Assembly (NCBI RefSeq): GCF_001368915.1
Contig: NZ_CSTE01000001.1
Span: forward strand, 261,364-325,363
DNA from: Haloferax massiliensis
Lineage (GTDB): Archaea; Halobacteriota; Halobacteria; Halobacteriales; Haloferacaceae
Length of the DNA: 64,000 bases
Direction of reading: 5' to 3'
Below are positions 54,117 through 62,998 of the stretch, piece by piece; within the stretch, counting starts at the first letter, position 1; the number at the start of each line of letters is the position of its first letter. The notes below the pieces were generated by a model that saw nothing but the letters and a program-made list of their open reading frames with translations, did no database searches and was not told the origin of the DNA. Both the position numbers and the translations under genes were made by a program.

Positions 54117-54815
54117 ATGACGGACGAACTCAGGTCAGCACTTCGCGGGAGGCTGGACGCGGTCGACGCGCGGGCGAGCGAGGTCGTGCGCTCATCGACG
54201 GGGGAGAACATGATTTCGCGGCTCGGAGCCGCGGACTGGTTGAGTCTGGGCGCGCTCTTCTGGGCGTGGGTCGGCGCGATACTGTTCGTGTCGGGCGAGC
54301 CGAACTGGGCCATCGTGGCCGTCCTCGCCGGCTTCGCCTTCGACAAGGCCGACGGCTACTACGCCCGCAAAACCGGGACCGCCTCGGCGTTCGGCCGACA
54401 GATAGACTCCTTCATCGACATCTTCGCGTACCTCGTGTCGGCGGCGCTCCTGTACCACGTCGCGCTCGCGCCCAACCCGGTCGTGAGCGCCGTCGTCGGC
54501 TTCGTCGTCCTCACCTTCGGCGGCCTGCGACTCATCCGCCACAACAGCGAGGGGTTCGGCGACGACTCGGGAACCTCGTACTACCACGGGACGACGGTCG
54601 TTCACACGCACCTCGTCGTGCTGGCGAACTACTTCCTCCTCCAGTTCGTCCCGCTGTGGAACGGCTGGGTCGCGGGCGCGACAATCGTGGCGGTCTGCCC
54701 GCTCATGACCTCCGACTACAAGGCGTACAAGACCGACGCGGGACACGTCCTCGTCGGCGTCGCCGGCGTCCTGACGGTCGTCGGCTGTCTCGCGCTCGAA
54801 TTCGGTGTGGTATGA
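54117..54815 (+). CDS. CDP-alcohol phosphatidyltransferase
   Basis: 232 residues with about six hydrophobic helices. The signature DG-x2-AR-x8-G-x3-D-x3-D is exact: DGYYAR, then KTGTASAF, then GRQIDSFID (about residues 81-106). Such enzymes join CDP-archaeol to serine, glycerol phosphate or inositol phosphate to make polar membrane lipids; the alcohol cannot be decided here. It begins a three-gene operon with four-base ATGA and GTGA overlaps (PHP phosphoesterase, VTT protein). Confidence 0.85.
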   Translation: MTDELRSALRGRLDAVDARASEVVRSSTGENMISRLGAADWLSLGALFWAWVGAILFVSGEPNWAIVAVLAGFAFDKADGYYARKTGTASAFGRQIDSFIDIFAYLVSAALLYHVALAPNPVVSAVVGFVVLTFGGLRLIRHNSEGFGDDSGTSYYHGTTVVHTHLVVLANYFLLQFVPLWNGWVAGATIVAVCPLMTSDYKAYKTDAGHVLVGVAGVLTVVGCLALEFGVV

Positions 54816-55497
54816 GCGGTCGGACGCGGGACTCGCGAGGGCCGCGAACGCTCGCGGTGGACCTCCACGTCCACACCGACGCCTCCTACGACTGCGAGAT
54901 GTCGGTCGAAGCGGTGCTGAGCCGCGCGGCGTCGGTGGGCCTCGACGCGGTCGCGCTCACCGACCACGACTCGGTCGGGTCGCTCCCGCGGGCGTTCGAC
55001 ATCGCCCACGAGTACGGCGTCCGGGTCGTCCCCGGCGTCGAGGTCTCGACGGCCGACGGCCACCTCCTCGCGCTCGGCGTCGACGACCCGCCGGCGAGAC
55101 GGCGCGGGCGGTCCGCGAGTCGGGCGGGCTCGCGGCCGTGCCGCACCCGTTTCAGACGTTCCGGCACGGCGCGTCCCGGCGGGCGATCCGGGACGTCGAC
55201 GCCATCGAGGTGTACAACGCCCACACGCTCACCGGATTCAGAAACGGGCAGGCGCGGCGCTACGCCCGCCGGCGGGGACTCCCGGGCACGGGCGGGAGCG
55301 ACGCGCACCGACCCGCGCTGGTCGGACGGGCGTACACGGCCGTCTCGGTCGAGGCGGACGGCGACGTCACGACCGACGCCATCTTGGAGGGGATTCGCGC
55401 CGGGCGAACCGTCGCGCGGGGGACGCGAACGACCGCCCGTCAGTACCTGCGGAAGTACGCGCTGAACGCCCGGCTCAAGACCGCCTCGTTCCTGTGA
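54812..55497 (+). pseudogene. PHP-domain phosphoesterase, interrupted by a frameshift
   Basis: The start (ATG at 54812, overlapping the previous stop) gives DLHVHTDASYDCEMSVEAVLSRAASVGLDAVALTDHDSVG and VVPGVEVSTADGHLLALGVDD, a clear PHP metal site. Around 55088-55098 the frame jumps; the second frame continues with ETARAVRESGGLAAVPHPF, YNAHTLTGF, GTGGSDAHRPALVG and ends at 55497. All metal-ligand motifs (HVH, DHD, HPF, GSDAH) are present on both sides. The linker LGVDDPP to ETARAV looks shorter than in relatives, suggesting a small deletion not a multiple of three, or a sequence error. If real, the gene is broken. Confidence 0.75.
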
Positions 55498-56177
55498 CCG
55501 GTCGGCTGTTCGACTCGACCGACGCACGGAACGCGGCGCTCGTCAGGCTCGGCGTCGTCGCGGTCGCCTTCGCGGCCGTCGCCGTGGTCGTCGCCGCGTT
55601 CGCCCCGCGACTCGCCGACCCGGCGTGGGTCCGCTCGGCCGTCGAATCGACCGGGGCGTTCGCCCCGTTGGTGTTCGTCGGTATCCAGGCGCTTCAGGTG
55701 ATTCTCGCGCCGATTCCCGGGCAAGCCCTCGCCGCCGTCGGCGGCTACCTCTTCGGGACGGTCGCCGGGACGGCCTACAGCATGGTCGGCGTCGTCGCCG
55801 GGAGCGCAATCGTCTTCCTGCTCGCCCGGCGTTTCGGCCGACCCGCGGTCGAGCGCCTCGTCGCCGACGACGCGCTCGCGCGGTTCGACGGCGTCGCCGA
55901 CCGCCGGGGCGTCGCCGGCCTGTTCGTCCTGTTTCTCCTGCCGGCGTTCCCGGACGACGCGCTCTGCGCGCTCGCCGGGCTCTCGCCGCTTCGACTCCGG
56001 ACGCTCGTCGTCCTCGTCGCCGTCGGTCGCCTGCCGACGTTCGCCCTCGCGGCGGCCGCCGGGCGGAACGCGGGCGCGGCGAACTACGGGACGGTGGCGC
56101 TCCTCGTCGGAGTCGGCGTCGTCGCCTCGGTGGTCGTCTACCGCTACCGGGACGAGTTGGCGGCGAGAGTCGGGTGA
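55494..56177 (+). CDS. TVP38/TMEM64 (VTT-domain) membrane protein
   Basis: 227 residues from the GTG at 55494, overlapping the PHP stop. The VTT pattern is present: APLVFVGIQALQVILAPIPGQALAAVGGYLFGTVAGTAYSMVGVVAGSAIVFLLARRFGRPAVERL, with the two re-entrant Pro/Gly segments, then LFVLFLLPAFPDDALCALAGLSPL. VTT proteins include lipid scramblases and DedA-type undecaprenyl phosphate flippases. Its place after a phospholipid synthase fits lipid movement. Confidence 0.83.
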   Translation: MTGRLFDSTDARNAALVRLGVVAVAFAAVAVVVAAFAPRLADPAWVRSAVESTGAFAPLVFVGIQALQVILAPIPGQALAAVGGYLFGTVAGTAYSMVGVVAGSAIVFLLARRFGRPAVERLVADDALARFDGVADRRGVAGLFVLFLLPAFPDDALCALAGLSPLRLRTLVVLVAVGRLPTFALAAAAGRNAGAANYGTVALLVGVGVVASVVVYRYRDELAARVG

Positions 56178-56195
56178 GAACGGAGTTAGCGGCGC

Positions 56196-56729
56196 TTATC
56201 GGAGCAGTCGGTGGATTCCGTAGATGCCCGCCGCGCACGCGACCGGGGGGACGAGGCCGTAGACTGCGGGCAGGCCGTAGAGCAGTTGAACGACCGGGAC
56301 GAGCGCCGAGACGGTCACGGGGCCCACCGTGAACGGCTCGGCCGGCGTCTGAAGCTCCGCGGGAACCGACGCGAGAAGCCCCACGTACACCGACAGCATG
56401 AACACGAATCCGGCGAGCGCGAGGCTCAGGTCGTACCGCGGTTTCGACCCGGTGCGGCGGTGTCGGCGGGCGACGAACAGTATCGGGGCGACGAGCGGCG
56501 CGACGACGAACAGCCCCACGAGGACGTAGAACGACCGCGAGAGGGTGAGCGACCCGCCGGGGACGCCGGCGGTCGCGCCGATGAGGACCACGAGTCCGAA
56601 GGCGACGAACAACGAGACGACGCCTGTCGCCAGCGCACCGACGAGCACGTAGCACTTGAACAGCCACGACTCGCTGTGCCGGAAGGCGTACGGGAACGCG
56701 CCGATGACGCCGCCGTAGTCGTCTGCCAT
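56196..56729 (-). CDS. four- or five-helix membrane protein of unknown function
   Basis: 177 residues from the ATG at 56729 (MADDYGGVIGAFPYAFRHSESWLFKCYVLVGALATGVVSLFVAFG). Hydrophobic segments lie at about 25-50, 65-87, 100-120, 130-148 and 152-172. A basic loop (ARRHRRTGSKPRYD) faces the cytoplasm. No family recognised. It is divergent from pgi with 72 bases between the starts, so the promoters overlap closely. Confidence 0.7.
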   Translation of the reverse strand: MADDYGGVIGAFPYAFRHSESWLFKCYVLVGALATGVVSLFVAFGLVVLIGATAGVPGGSLTLSRSFYVLVGLFVVAPLVAPILFVARRHRRTGSKPRYDLSLALAGFVFMLSVYVGLLASVPAELQTPAEPFTVGPVTVSALVPVVQLLYGLPAVYGLVPPVACAAGIYGIHRLLR

Positions 56730-56801
56730 CGGTCGCCCTTGGGAGCGGCCGCGATTAAAGCGACCGGTGTCGTTTTGACGCCGGGCGACGCGGCATCCTG
56801 T

Positions 56802-58094
56802 ATGCAGGTAGACCTCGGGAACGTCCTCGACACGGCGTCGGCCCACGGCGTCTCGCGCGAGGCGCTCGACCGACTCGACGGCCGCGTCGCGGCCGCCCAC
56901 GACCGCATCGAACGAGGCCGAGAGGCCGGCGAACACGGCTACGAATCGCTGAACCTTCCGAACAGCACCGACCCCGCGGCGATTCGCGACGCGGTGAGCC
57001 GGTTCGACGACCCCTCGGCGGTCGTCACCGTCGGCATCGGCGGGAGCGCCCTCGGCGCGGCCACCCTCACCGACGCGCTCGAAAGCGACGTGGACGCCTA
57101 CTACCTCGACAACGTCGACCCCGAGGCCGTCGAGCGCCTCCTCGACTCGCTTGACCTCTCGTCGACCGTCGTCAACGTCGTCTCGCGGTCCGGCACGACC
57201 GCCGAGACGCTGGCGAACTTCCTCGTCGTCCGGGAGGCGATGGCCGACGCGGGCGTCGACTGGGCCGACCGAACCTTCGTCACGACCGGCGAGGAGGGCA
57301 ACCTCCGCGACCTCGCCGACAAGCACGACCTCCCGTCGCTCCCCGTCCCGGACGGCGTCCCCGGTCGGTTTTCGGTGCTCTCGACGGTCGGCCTCGCCGC
57401 CGCGGCACTCTGCGGTCACGACATCGAGGCGGTCTTGGAGGGCGCGGCCGCACAGGAGGCGCGCCTGTCGGATTCGCTTTTCGACTCGCCGGCGTACGCC
57501 TACGGCGCGGTCTCCTACGCGCTCGCCGAGCGCGGCATGCACCAGAACGCGATGATGCCCTACGCGGAATCGCTCGAAACGTTCTCCGAGTGGTTCGCCC
57601 AGCTGTGGGCCGAGTCGCTCGGGAAGGACGGCCTCGGCCAGACGCCCCTGCGGGCGCTCGGCGCGACCGACCAGCACTCCCAGCTTCAACTGTACCGCGC
57701 CGGCCCGCGCGACAAGCTCGTGACCCTCGTCCGCGCCGCGGAGCGCAAGGACGTCGCCATCCCCGAGACCGACCTCGACGGCCTCGCGTACCTCGGCGGC
57801 TCGTCGCTCGGCGACCTGCTCGACGCCGAGTTCGAGGCGACCGAGGCGAGCCTCGCCGCGGCCGGCCGCCCGAGCGTCCGCATCGAACTCGACCGCGTCG
57901 ACGAGTACGGCCTCGGCGAGCTGCTCTACGCGATGGAGGCCGCCTGCGTCCTCTACGGCGAACTCGCCAGCGTGGACACGTTCGTCCAGCCGGCGGTCGA
58001 GTGGGGCAAACGCGCCGCCCGCGGCCTGCTCGGCGGCGGCGACTTCGAGGAAGCGGACGCGGTCGAAGAGAAGTCCCGGCTGGTCGTGGAGTAG
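56802..58094 (+). CDS. pgi: glucose-6-phosphate isomerase
   Basis: 430 residues from the ATG at 56802. The two SIS phosphosugar-binding signatures appear: VTVGIGGSALGAATLTDAL and VVNVVSRSGTTAETLANFLVVREAM. Catalytic-region motifs GATDQHSQLQLYRAGPRDKLV and the final QPAVEWGKRAARGLL follow. The length matches the PGI superfamily of Bacillus and haloarchaeal types. It interconverts glucose 6-phosphate and fructose 6-phosphate in gluconeogenesis and the semi-phosphorylative pathway. TATA-like cgttttg near 56771. Confidence 0.93.
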   Translation: MQVDLGNVLDTASAHGVSREALDRLDGRVAAAHDRIERGREAGEHGYESLNLPNSTDPAAIRDAVSRFDDPSAVVTVGIGGSALGAATLTDALESDVDAYYLDNVDPEAVERLLDSLDLSSTVVNVVSRSGTTAETLANFLVVREAMADAGVDWADRTFVTTGEEGNLRDLADKHDLPSLPVPDGVPGRFSVLSTVGLAAAALCGHDIEAVLEGAAAQEARLSDSLFDSPAYAYGAVSYALAERGMHQNAMMPYAESLETFSEWFAQLWAESLGKDGLGQTPLRALGATDQHSQLQLYRAGPRDKLVTLVRAAERKDVAIPETDLDGLAYLGGSSLGDLLDAEFEATEASLAAAGRPSVRIELDRVDEYGLGELLYAMEAACVLYGELASVDTFVQPAVEWGKRAARGLLGGGDFEEADAVEEKSRLVVE

Positions 58095-58422
58095 TCGGAG
58101 CGAGAGGGTCGCGGCGACCGCGGCCGAGAACTAGCTTTTGCGACGACTACCGAACAACCACCCAGCGGCGACTACCGAACAGTCCACGGGGCGGGACTGA
58201 AAGGGGCCGCCGCGAGGGCGAACCCCGGGGCGGTGAGGACCGCAGGCCGGAGGCCGAGGACCGCGACGGCCCGCGGGAGCCGTCGTGGCGGGGGCTTTCG
58301 AGGTGGTTCCGCAGCCCGGCCCTCCTCTCAAAACGGCGCAAGCGACACAGACTCACGTGACTCCACAGACTGGTGAGAATCGACCCGAATCGGTTATCCG
58401 ACACCGTTCCGAAGGGGGGACA
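58095..58422. repeat. GC-rich non-coding stretch with direct repeats
   Basis: No gene is supported. A 13-base direct repeat CGACTACCGAACA lies at 58144-58156 and 58169-58181. Further on, GAGGACCGC occurs twice (around 58231 and 58256) next to pairing GC tracts such as ccgcaggccggaggcc, so the stretch could fold strongly. The end carries the promoter of the next gene (cggttatccg, 58391-58400). Confidence 0.4.
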
Positions 58423-59160
58423 ATGGCACACGACACCGCCCGCTCGTCTGCGAGCCCCGCAGACCACCTCCAGGCGTACGGTGGCATCATCATCGTCGTC
58501 GCCCTTTCGCTCCTCGTCGGCGCGACGCTCGGCTCGGTCGCCGCCGGCCTCGCTCGCGGCGTGGTTCCGGGCGACACCGCGCTCATCGGCGCGATACAGA
58601 CCGCCGGACAGTTCGTCGGCTTCGGCGTCGTCGGCGCGGGCTACCTCTCCATGCGCGACGACTGGGACCTGATTCGGTTCGAGCGACCGACCGCGCGCGA
58701 CGCCCTGTGGATTGCGGGCGGGTTCGTCGCCGTGATGGGCGTCTACCTCGGCGCGTCGGCGCTGATGTCCGCGCTCGGCATCCAGAGCGGCGACAGCGTC
58801 ATCGCCCAGCAGGGCCGCGAGAACCCGGTGTACTTCCTGTATCTCACGGTCATCACCATCGTCCTCGTCGGCCCGGCGGAGGAGCTTATTTTCCGCGGCA
58901 TCGCCTTCGGTGAACTCCGCCGACTCTGGGGTCCCGCGCCCGCGGTCGTCCTGTCCAGTCTGGTGTTCGCGTCGATTCACCTCTGGTCGTTCTCCGGCGA
59001 GGGGCTGTACGTCTCGCTGGGGATGGTGTTCGTCCTCGGGAGCGTCCTCGCGCTCGTCTACGAGAAGAGCGGGAACCTGCTGGTCGCCGCGCTGGTCCAC
59101 GGGCTGTACAACGCGGTCCAGTTCCTCGTGAGCTACGCGCAGGCGACCGGCATGGTCTGA
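58423..59160 (+). CDS. CPBP-family intramembrane metalloprotease (second copy)
   Basis: 245 residues from the ATG at 58423, with TATA-like ggttatcc about 30 bases before. Six to eight helices; the glutamate motif is GPAEELIFRGIAFGELRRLWG, followed by FASIHLWSF and ALVHGLYNAVQFLV with the His ligands. It is similar in plan to the protein at 26607-27380. An intramembrane protease of unknown substrate. Confidence 0.85.
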   Translation: MAHDTARSSASPADHLQAYGGIIIVVALSLLVGATLGSVAAGLARGVVPGDTALIGAIQTAGQFVGFGVVGAGYLSMRDDWDLIRFERPTARDALWIAGGFVAVMGVYLGASALMSALGIQSGDSVIAQQGRENPVYFLYLTVITIVLVGPAEELIFRGIAFGELRRLWGPAPAVVLSSLVFASIHLWSFSGEGLYVSLGMVFVLGSVLALVYEKSGNLLVAALVHGLYNAVQFLVSYAQATGMV

Positions 59161-59192
59161 AAAAGGGGAATCGAGCCGCTGAGTCGGCCGGC

Positions 59193-59651
59193 TTACGCCG
59201 GGTTCTTCCGCGACAGCTCCATCCCGCAGATGGGACAGCGCTCTTTGTTCTCGTCGAACTCCCGGCCGCAGCCCTGACACTGGAACTTCCAGCTTCGCTG
59301 TTCCGCGATGCCGTCTTGGGCGATGACTTCGACGCCGACGTTGAGCCGCTCGGCGACGTTCTGCATCGCGTAGTCGTCGGTGACGAGCGTCGCGTCGAGT
59401 TCGAACGCGGCGGCGATGAGGCGCGTGTCGGTCTCCGAGAGCACGTCGCGGTCGCCGGTCTCGCCCGCGGCGCGGAGCACCTTGTCCACGGTCCCCTGTC
59501 CGGGGATGTGGACGTACATTCCCGCGCCTTCGAGGGCGTCGAAGCGGAAGGCGTGCTCGCCGGTGAGTTCTTCCTTGACGAGGGGAATCGAGGCCGTCTC
59601 GTCGTCGGTGTGGTACTCGTTGATGAACGCAGAAGCGTCGAGAATCCGCAT
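59193..59651 (-). CDS. nob1: endoribonuclease Nob1 (rRNA maturation)
   Basis: 152 residues. The PIN domain starts MRILDASAFINEY with Asp5, and further acidic residues lie in VLSETDTRLIAAAFELDATLVTDDYAMQNVAERL. A C-terminal zinc ribbon is CQGCGREFDENKERCPICG. PIN plus ribbon in this order is Nob1, which cuts the 3' end of 16S rRNA in late ribosome assembly. It is followed by its neighbour PRC-barrel gene just upstream on the same strand (18 bases), a probable operon. Confidence 0.88.
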   Translation of the reverse strand: MRILDASAFINEYHTDDETASIPLVKEELTGEHAFRFDALEGAGMYVHIPGQGTVDKVLRAAGETGDRDVLSETDTRLIAAAFELDATLVTDDYAMQNVAERLNVGVEVIAQDGIAEQRSWKFQCQGCGREFDENKERCPICGMELSRKNPA

Positions 59652-59669
59652 TGAGAATCTATCCTGAGT

Positions 59670-59915
59670 CTACCGTTGGACGACGATGTAATCCTTGACC
59701 GCCTGCACGCGGTTCACCGGGACTCGGAACCGTCCGCGGTCGTCCCGGTCGAACGAGACGCGACCGGGGGAAATCTGCTCGTTCGGCTGGACGAGCAGGT
59801 CGTGAAGCTCGCCCGACTTCAGGTCCATCGTGATGTTGTACAGCATCCCGAGTTCCGTCCCGTCCGAGCCCATGACGGCCTTTCCGGAGAGGTTCTCGGC
59901 GAGTATGTCGGCCAT
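59670..59915 (-). CDS. cdpB2: PRC-barrel protein, CdpB2-type division factor
   Basis: 81 residues from the ATG at 59915 (MADILAENLSGKAVMG). The whole chain is one PRC-barrel: SGKAVMGSDGTELGMLYNITMDLKSGELHDLLVQPNEQ and RFRVPVNRVQAVKDYIVVQ. In H. volcanii CdpB2 is a PRC-barrel protein that works with CdpB1 and SepF in FtsZ-dependent division, and from memory it lies beside the IF-2 gene, as here. The name rests on fold, size and synteny. Confidence 0.82.
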   Translation of the reverse strand: MADILAENLSGKAVMGSDGTELGMLYNITMDLKSGELHDLLVQPNEQISPGRVSFDRDDRGRFRVPVNRVQAVKDYIVVQR

Positions 59916-60112
59916 ACACACCCCTTCCTCGTCGGTTCACATAAACGGCACGGGCACGTCTGACGGGCGGCCGACGGACGCCCGGATTCGCCTGCGGGCC
60001 GCGAGAACAGTCGACACGGTGAATCGCGGACTCGTGGGCGCGGGCGTGACGATGGACTTAACTTGAGTCACCGACTCGATTCCGGTAAGAGCTTTCTCCG
60101 GGGCGATTCTCC

Positions 60113-61915
60113 ATGTCCGACACTGATTCGACGTCACAATCCGATACGCTTCGCACACCCATCGTGGCCGTCCTCGGCCACGTGGACCACGGGAAGACGA
60201 GTCTTCTCGACAAGATTCGCGGCTCCGCCGTCAGCGAGGGCGAAGCCGGCGCCATCACCCAGCACATCGGCGCGACCGCGGTCCCCTTAGACACCGTCTC
60301 GCAGATGGCCGGCAGTCTGGTCAAACCCGAGGACTTCGACCTCCCGGGGCTGTTGTTCATCGACACGCCGGGCCACCACTCCTTTAGCACCCTCCGCTCG
60401 CGCGGCGGGGCGCTCGCCGACATCGCCATCCTCGTGGTCGACGTGAACGACAGCTTCCAGCCGCAGACCGAGGAGGCCATCGACATCCTCAAGCGGACGG
60501 GGACGCCGTTCATCGTGGCCGCGAACAAGATAGACACGACGCCGGGCTGGAACCCCCAAGAGGGGGCCCCCATCCAGAAGACCTACGAGGAGCAGTCCCA
60601 GCGCGCCCGCTCGAAACTCGACGAGAAACTGTACGAGATTATCGGCGAACTCTCCGACCGAGGCTTCTCCTCGGACTTCTACTGGCGCGTCCAGAACTTC
60701 CAGTCCAACATCGGCGTCGTCCCCGTCTCCGCGCTGACCGGCGAGGGCATCCCCGACCTGCTGGGCGTCCTGATGGGCCTCTCGCAGCGCTACATGAAAG
60801 ACGAGATGGCCATCGACGTGGCCGGTCCCGGATCCGGGACGGTCCTCGAAGTCAAGGAGGAACGCGGCTTCGGCGCGACCCTCGACGTGGTCCTCTACGA
60901 CGGGACGATTCGCGCGGGCGACACCGTCGTCGTCGGCGGCGCGAACGACCCCATCGTCACCGAGGTCCGCGCGCTCCTCCAGCCCCGTCCGAACGCCGAG
61001 ATTCGGACCGAAAAGCGGTTCGACAAGGTCGAGGAGGTCCGCGCCGCGGCCGGCGTGAAAATCGCCGCCCCCGACCTCGAAGACGCGATGGCCGGCGCGC
61101 CGGTCCGCGTCGTCGGCGACCGCGACCTCGACGAGGTCGTCCGCGAGGTCGAAGCCGAACTCGCGGATATCGAGGTCACCACCGAAGAGGAGGGCGTCGT
61201 CGTCAAGGCCGACACGCTCGGCAGCCTCGAAGCGATGGCGAACGCCTTACAGGAGGCCGAGGTACCCATCCTCCGCGCCGAGGTCGGAGACATCGCTCCG
61301 CGCGACGTGGCCGTCGCCTCGACCGCCCGCGAACCCGAGCACAAGGTCATCCTCGGGTTCAACGTGGACGTGCTCTCGAACGCCGAGGCCGAACTCGAAA
61401 AGAACGACGTGAAGCTGTTCGAAGACGACGTCATCTATCAGCTCGTCGAGGAGTACGAAGAGCACGTCGAGGAGATGAAACGCGCCCAACAGGAGACGAT
61501 TCTCGACAAAATCGTCCGCCCGTGTCGCTTCCGCATCCTCCAGGACCACGTCTTCCGGCAGAACAACCCCGCCGTCGTCGGGGTCGAAGTCATGTCCGGG
61601 ACCATCAAGAACAACATGAACGTCGTGAAGTGGGAAGACGGCGAGGCGAACCGCGTCGGTCAGCTCTCGGGCATCCAAGAAAACGGCGAGGACGTGTCGA
61701 GCGCCCGCGCCGGCTCGCGGGTCAGCGTCGCCATCGACGGCCCGACGGTCGGCCGCCAGATAGAGGAGGGTGACGAACTCTGGATCGAACTCCCCGAAAA
61801 GCACGCGAAGATTCTCGAACAGGAGCTCCGCGACGACATCCCCACCGACGAACTGGAGGCGCTGTCGGGCTACCTCGAAAAGCACCGCCGCCGCGACCCC
61901 TTCTGGGGAAAATAG
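60113..61915 (+). CDS. infB: translation initiation factor IF-2 (aIF5B)
   Basis: 600 residues. G1 is GHVDHGKT (22-29), G3 is DTPGHHSF and G4 is NKID. The EF-Tu-like domain 2 (TVLEVKEERGFGATLDVVLYDGTIRAGDTVVVGG) and the C-terminal domains (RILQDHVFRQNNPAVVGVEV) are complete. It ends YLEKHRRRDPFWGK, the conserved archaeal end. It promotes subunit joining on initiator tRNA. There is a fairly long upstream gap (197 bases) shared with the divergent PRC-barrel gene. No intein. Confidence 0.95.
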   Translation: MSDTDSTSQSDTLRTPIVAVLGHVDHGKTSLLDKIRGSAVSEGEAGAITQHIGATAVPLDTVSQMAGSLVKPEDFDLPGLLFIDTPGHHSFSTLRSRGGALADIAILVVDVNDSFQPQTEEAIDILKRTGTPFIVAANKIDTTPGWNPQEGAPIQKTYEEQSQRARSKLDEKLYEIIGELSDRGFSSDFYWRVQNFQSNIGVVPVSALTGEGIPDLLGVLMGLSQRYMKDEMAIDVAGPGSGTVLEVKEERGFGATLDVVLYDGTIRAGDTVVVGGANDPIVTEVRALLQPRPNAEIRTEKRFDKVEEVRAAAGVKIAAPDLEDAMAGAPVRVVGDRDLDEVVREVEAELADIEVTTEEEGVVVKADTLGSLEAMANALQEAEVPILRAEVGDIAPRDVAVASTAREPEHKVILGFNVDVLSNAEAELEKNDVKLFEDDVIYQLVEEYEEHVEEMKRAQQETILDKIVRPCRFRILQDHVFRQNNPAVVGVEVMSGTIKNNMNVVKWEDGEANRVGQLSGIQENGEDVSSARAGSRVSVAIDGPTVGRQIEEGDELWIELPEKHAKILEQELRDDIPTDELEALSGYLEKHRRRDPFWGK

Positions 61916-62031
61916 GCGACTCGTCGCGCCCCGAGTCTTCCGTTGACTCAGCATATCCGTGAGCCGCACGGCCGTCCCGTCGGGCGAAATAGCTAATATT
62001 CAGACGTTCGTACCCGTCGCCGAGTGGTATC

Positions 62032-62337
62032 ATGCGCACACGAACACCCCATAGCGACAGCATCGTCACGAAAGCGACGCGGTACGACGCCATCCTCGCG
62101 ACACTACCGCTCCCGCTCGCCGTCGGGACGGCGGTCGGCGCGCTCTCGCCGCTCCCACTTTCGCTCGTTGTCGGCGCGAGCGGCCTCGTCTCGGCGGCCG
62201 TGCTCGCCTACGGGTTGTTCGTTGCGACACCGCGGTCGGCGGCCGGTCCGACGGGCGAGTCGGACGCGTCCGCCGAGACCGACGCGACGCTCATCATCGT
62301 GGGCTTCCTGCTGTTCGTCTTTCGACCGCCTCCGTGA
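62032..62337 (+). CDS. small two-helix membrane protein
   Basis: 101 residues. TATA-like ctaatattc (about 61993-62001) lies 30 bases before the ATG. Hydrophobic segments are at about 22-67 (two helices with a tight turn) and 86-98 near the C-terminus, separated by a polar Ser/Asp/Glu stretch. It ends in FRPPP. No family recognised. Confidence 0.55.
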   Translation: MRTRTPHSDSIVTKATRYDAILATLPLPLAVGTAVGALSPLPLSLVVGASGLVSAAVLAYGLFVATPRSAAGPTGESDASAETDATLIIVGFLLFVFRPPP

Positions 62338-62484
62338 AGTGTATTGTTCTCGTTCTGAACTGACGGGAGCGCGGCGCTGAAACGCAGGACGAGGCGACGG
62401 GACGGCGGCGAGGAACCGATCGGCAGGTCGCAACGGCGCGTCAGTCGCCACTCGGACCCCGACAGCGATGGGGGTCGGCGCGGG

Positions 62485-62868
62485 TTACCGCGCGGCGGGC
62501 GTGAGGTCGTCGCCGACGGCGCTCATGACCTGAAACGCCGCGGTGGCGGCGAGTCCGCGGGCGACCTCGTTGCGGTCTTCGTCGGTGAGTCCGGCGTCGA
62601 GTTCGTCGGCGTCCGGCGAGAAGCCGGCGCTGACGGGGTGGCCGACCGGCGGATGGACGGCCACGGTGGCGAGCGGCCCGTTCATCCCGGTCGAGAGCTC
62701 CGACCCGACGGCGAAGCCCTCGGGGAGGTACGACTCCGTCCGCGAGACGATACCGGCGACCGCCCGCCGGAGCGCGTCCATCTGCTCGACGGTCAGTTCT
62801 CGGTCGGGCGACGCCTGACCGGCCCCAGTCACGCCGGGAGCGCCCGCATATGGGTTGTTCCCGTTCAT
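62485..62868 (-). CDS. haloarchaeal protein, DUF5811-like
   Basis: 127 residues. The N-terminus MNGNNPYAGAPGVTGAGQASPDRELTVEQMDALRRAVAGIVSRTE is a pattern I recall as DUF5811. The centre (YLPEGFAVGSELSTGMNGPLATVAVHPPVGHPVSAGF) is beta-rich and the C-terminus helical (EVARGLAATAAFQVMSAVGDD). No catalytic motif. Role unknown. Confidence 0.75.
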   Translation of the reverse strand: MNGNNPYAGAPGVTGAGQASPDRELTVEQMDALRRAVAGIVSRTESYLPEGFAVGSELSTGMNGPLATVAVHPPVGHPVSAGFSPDADELDAGLTDEDRNEVARGLAATAAFQVMSAVGDDLTPAAR

Positions 62869-62998
62869 CAGTCGTCTGCGATACGGGAAGGACGTGTAAA
62901 AAGCCGTCGTCGGTCGGCGGCGCGGTGGCGAATCGAAACTGGGTGACGACGCGGCGACGGCGGGATAACAGCGGGATGACGACCCGGTGACGCCGCCG

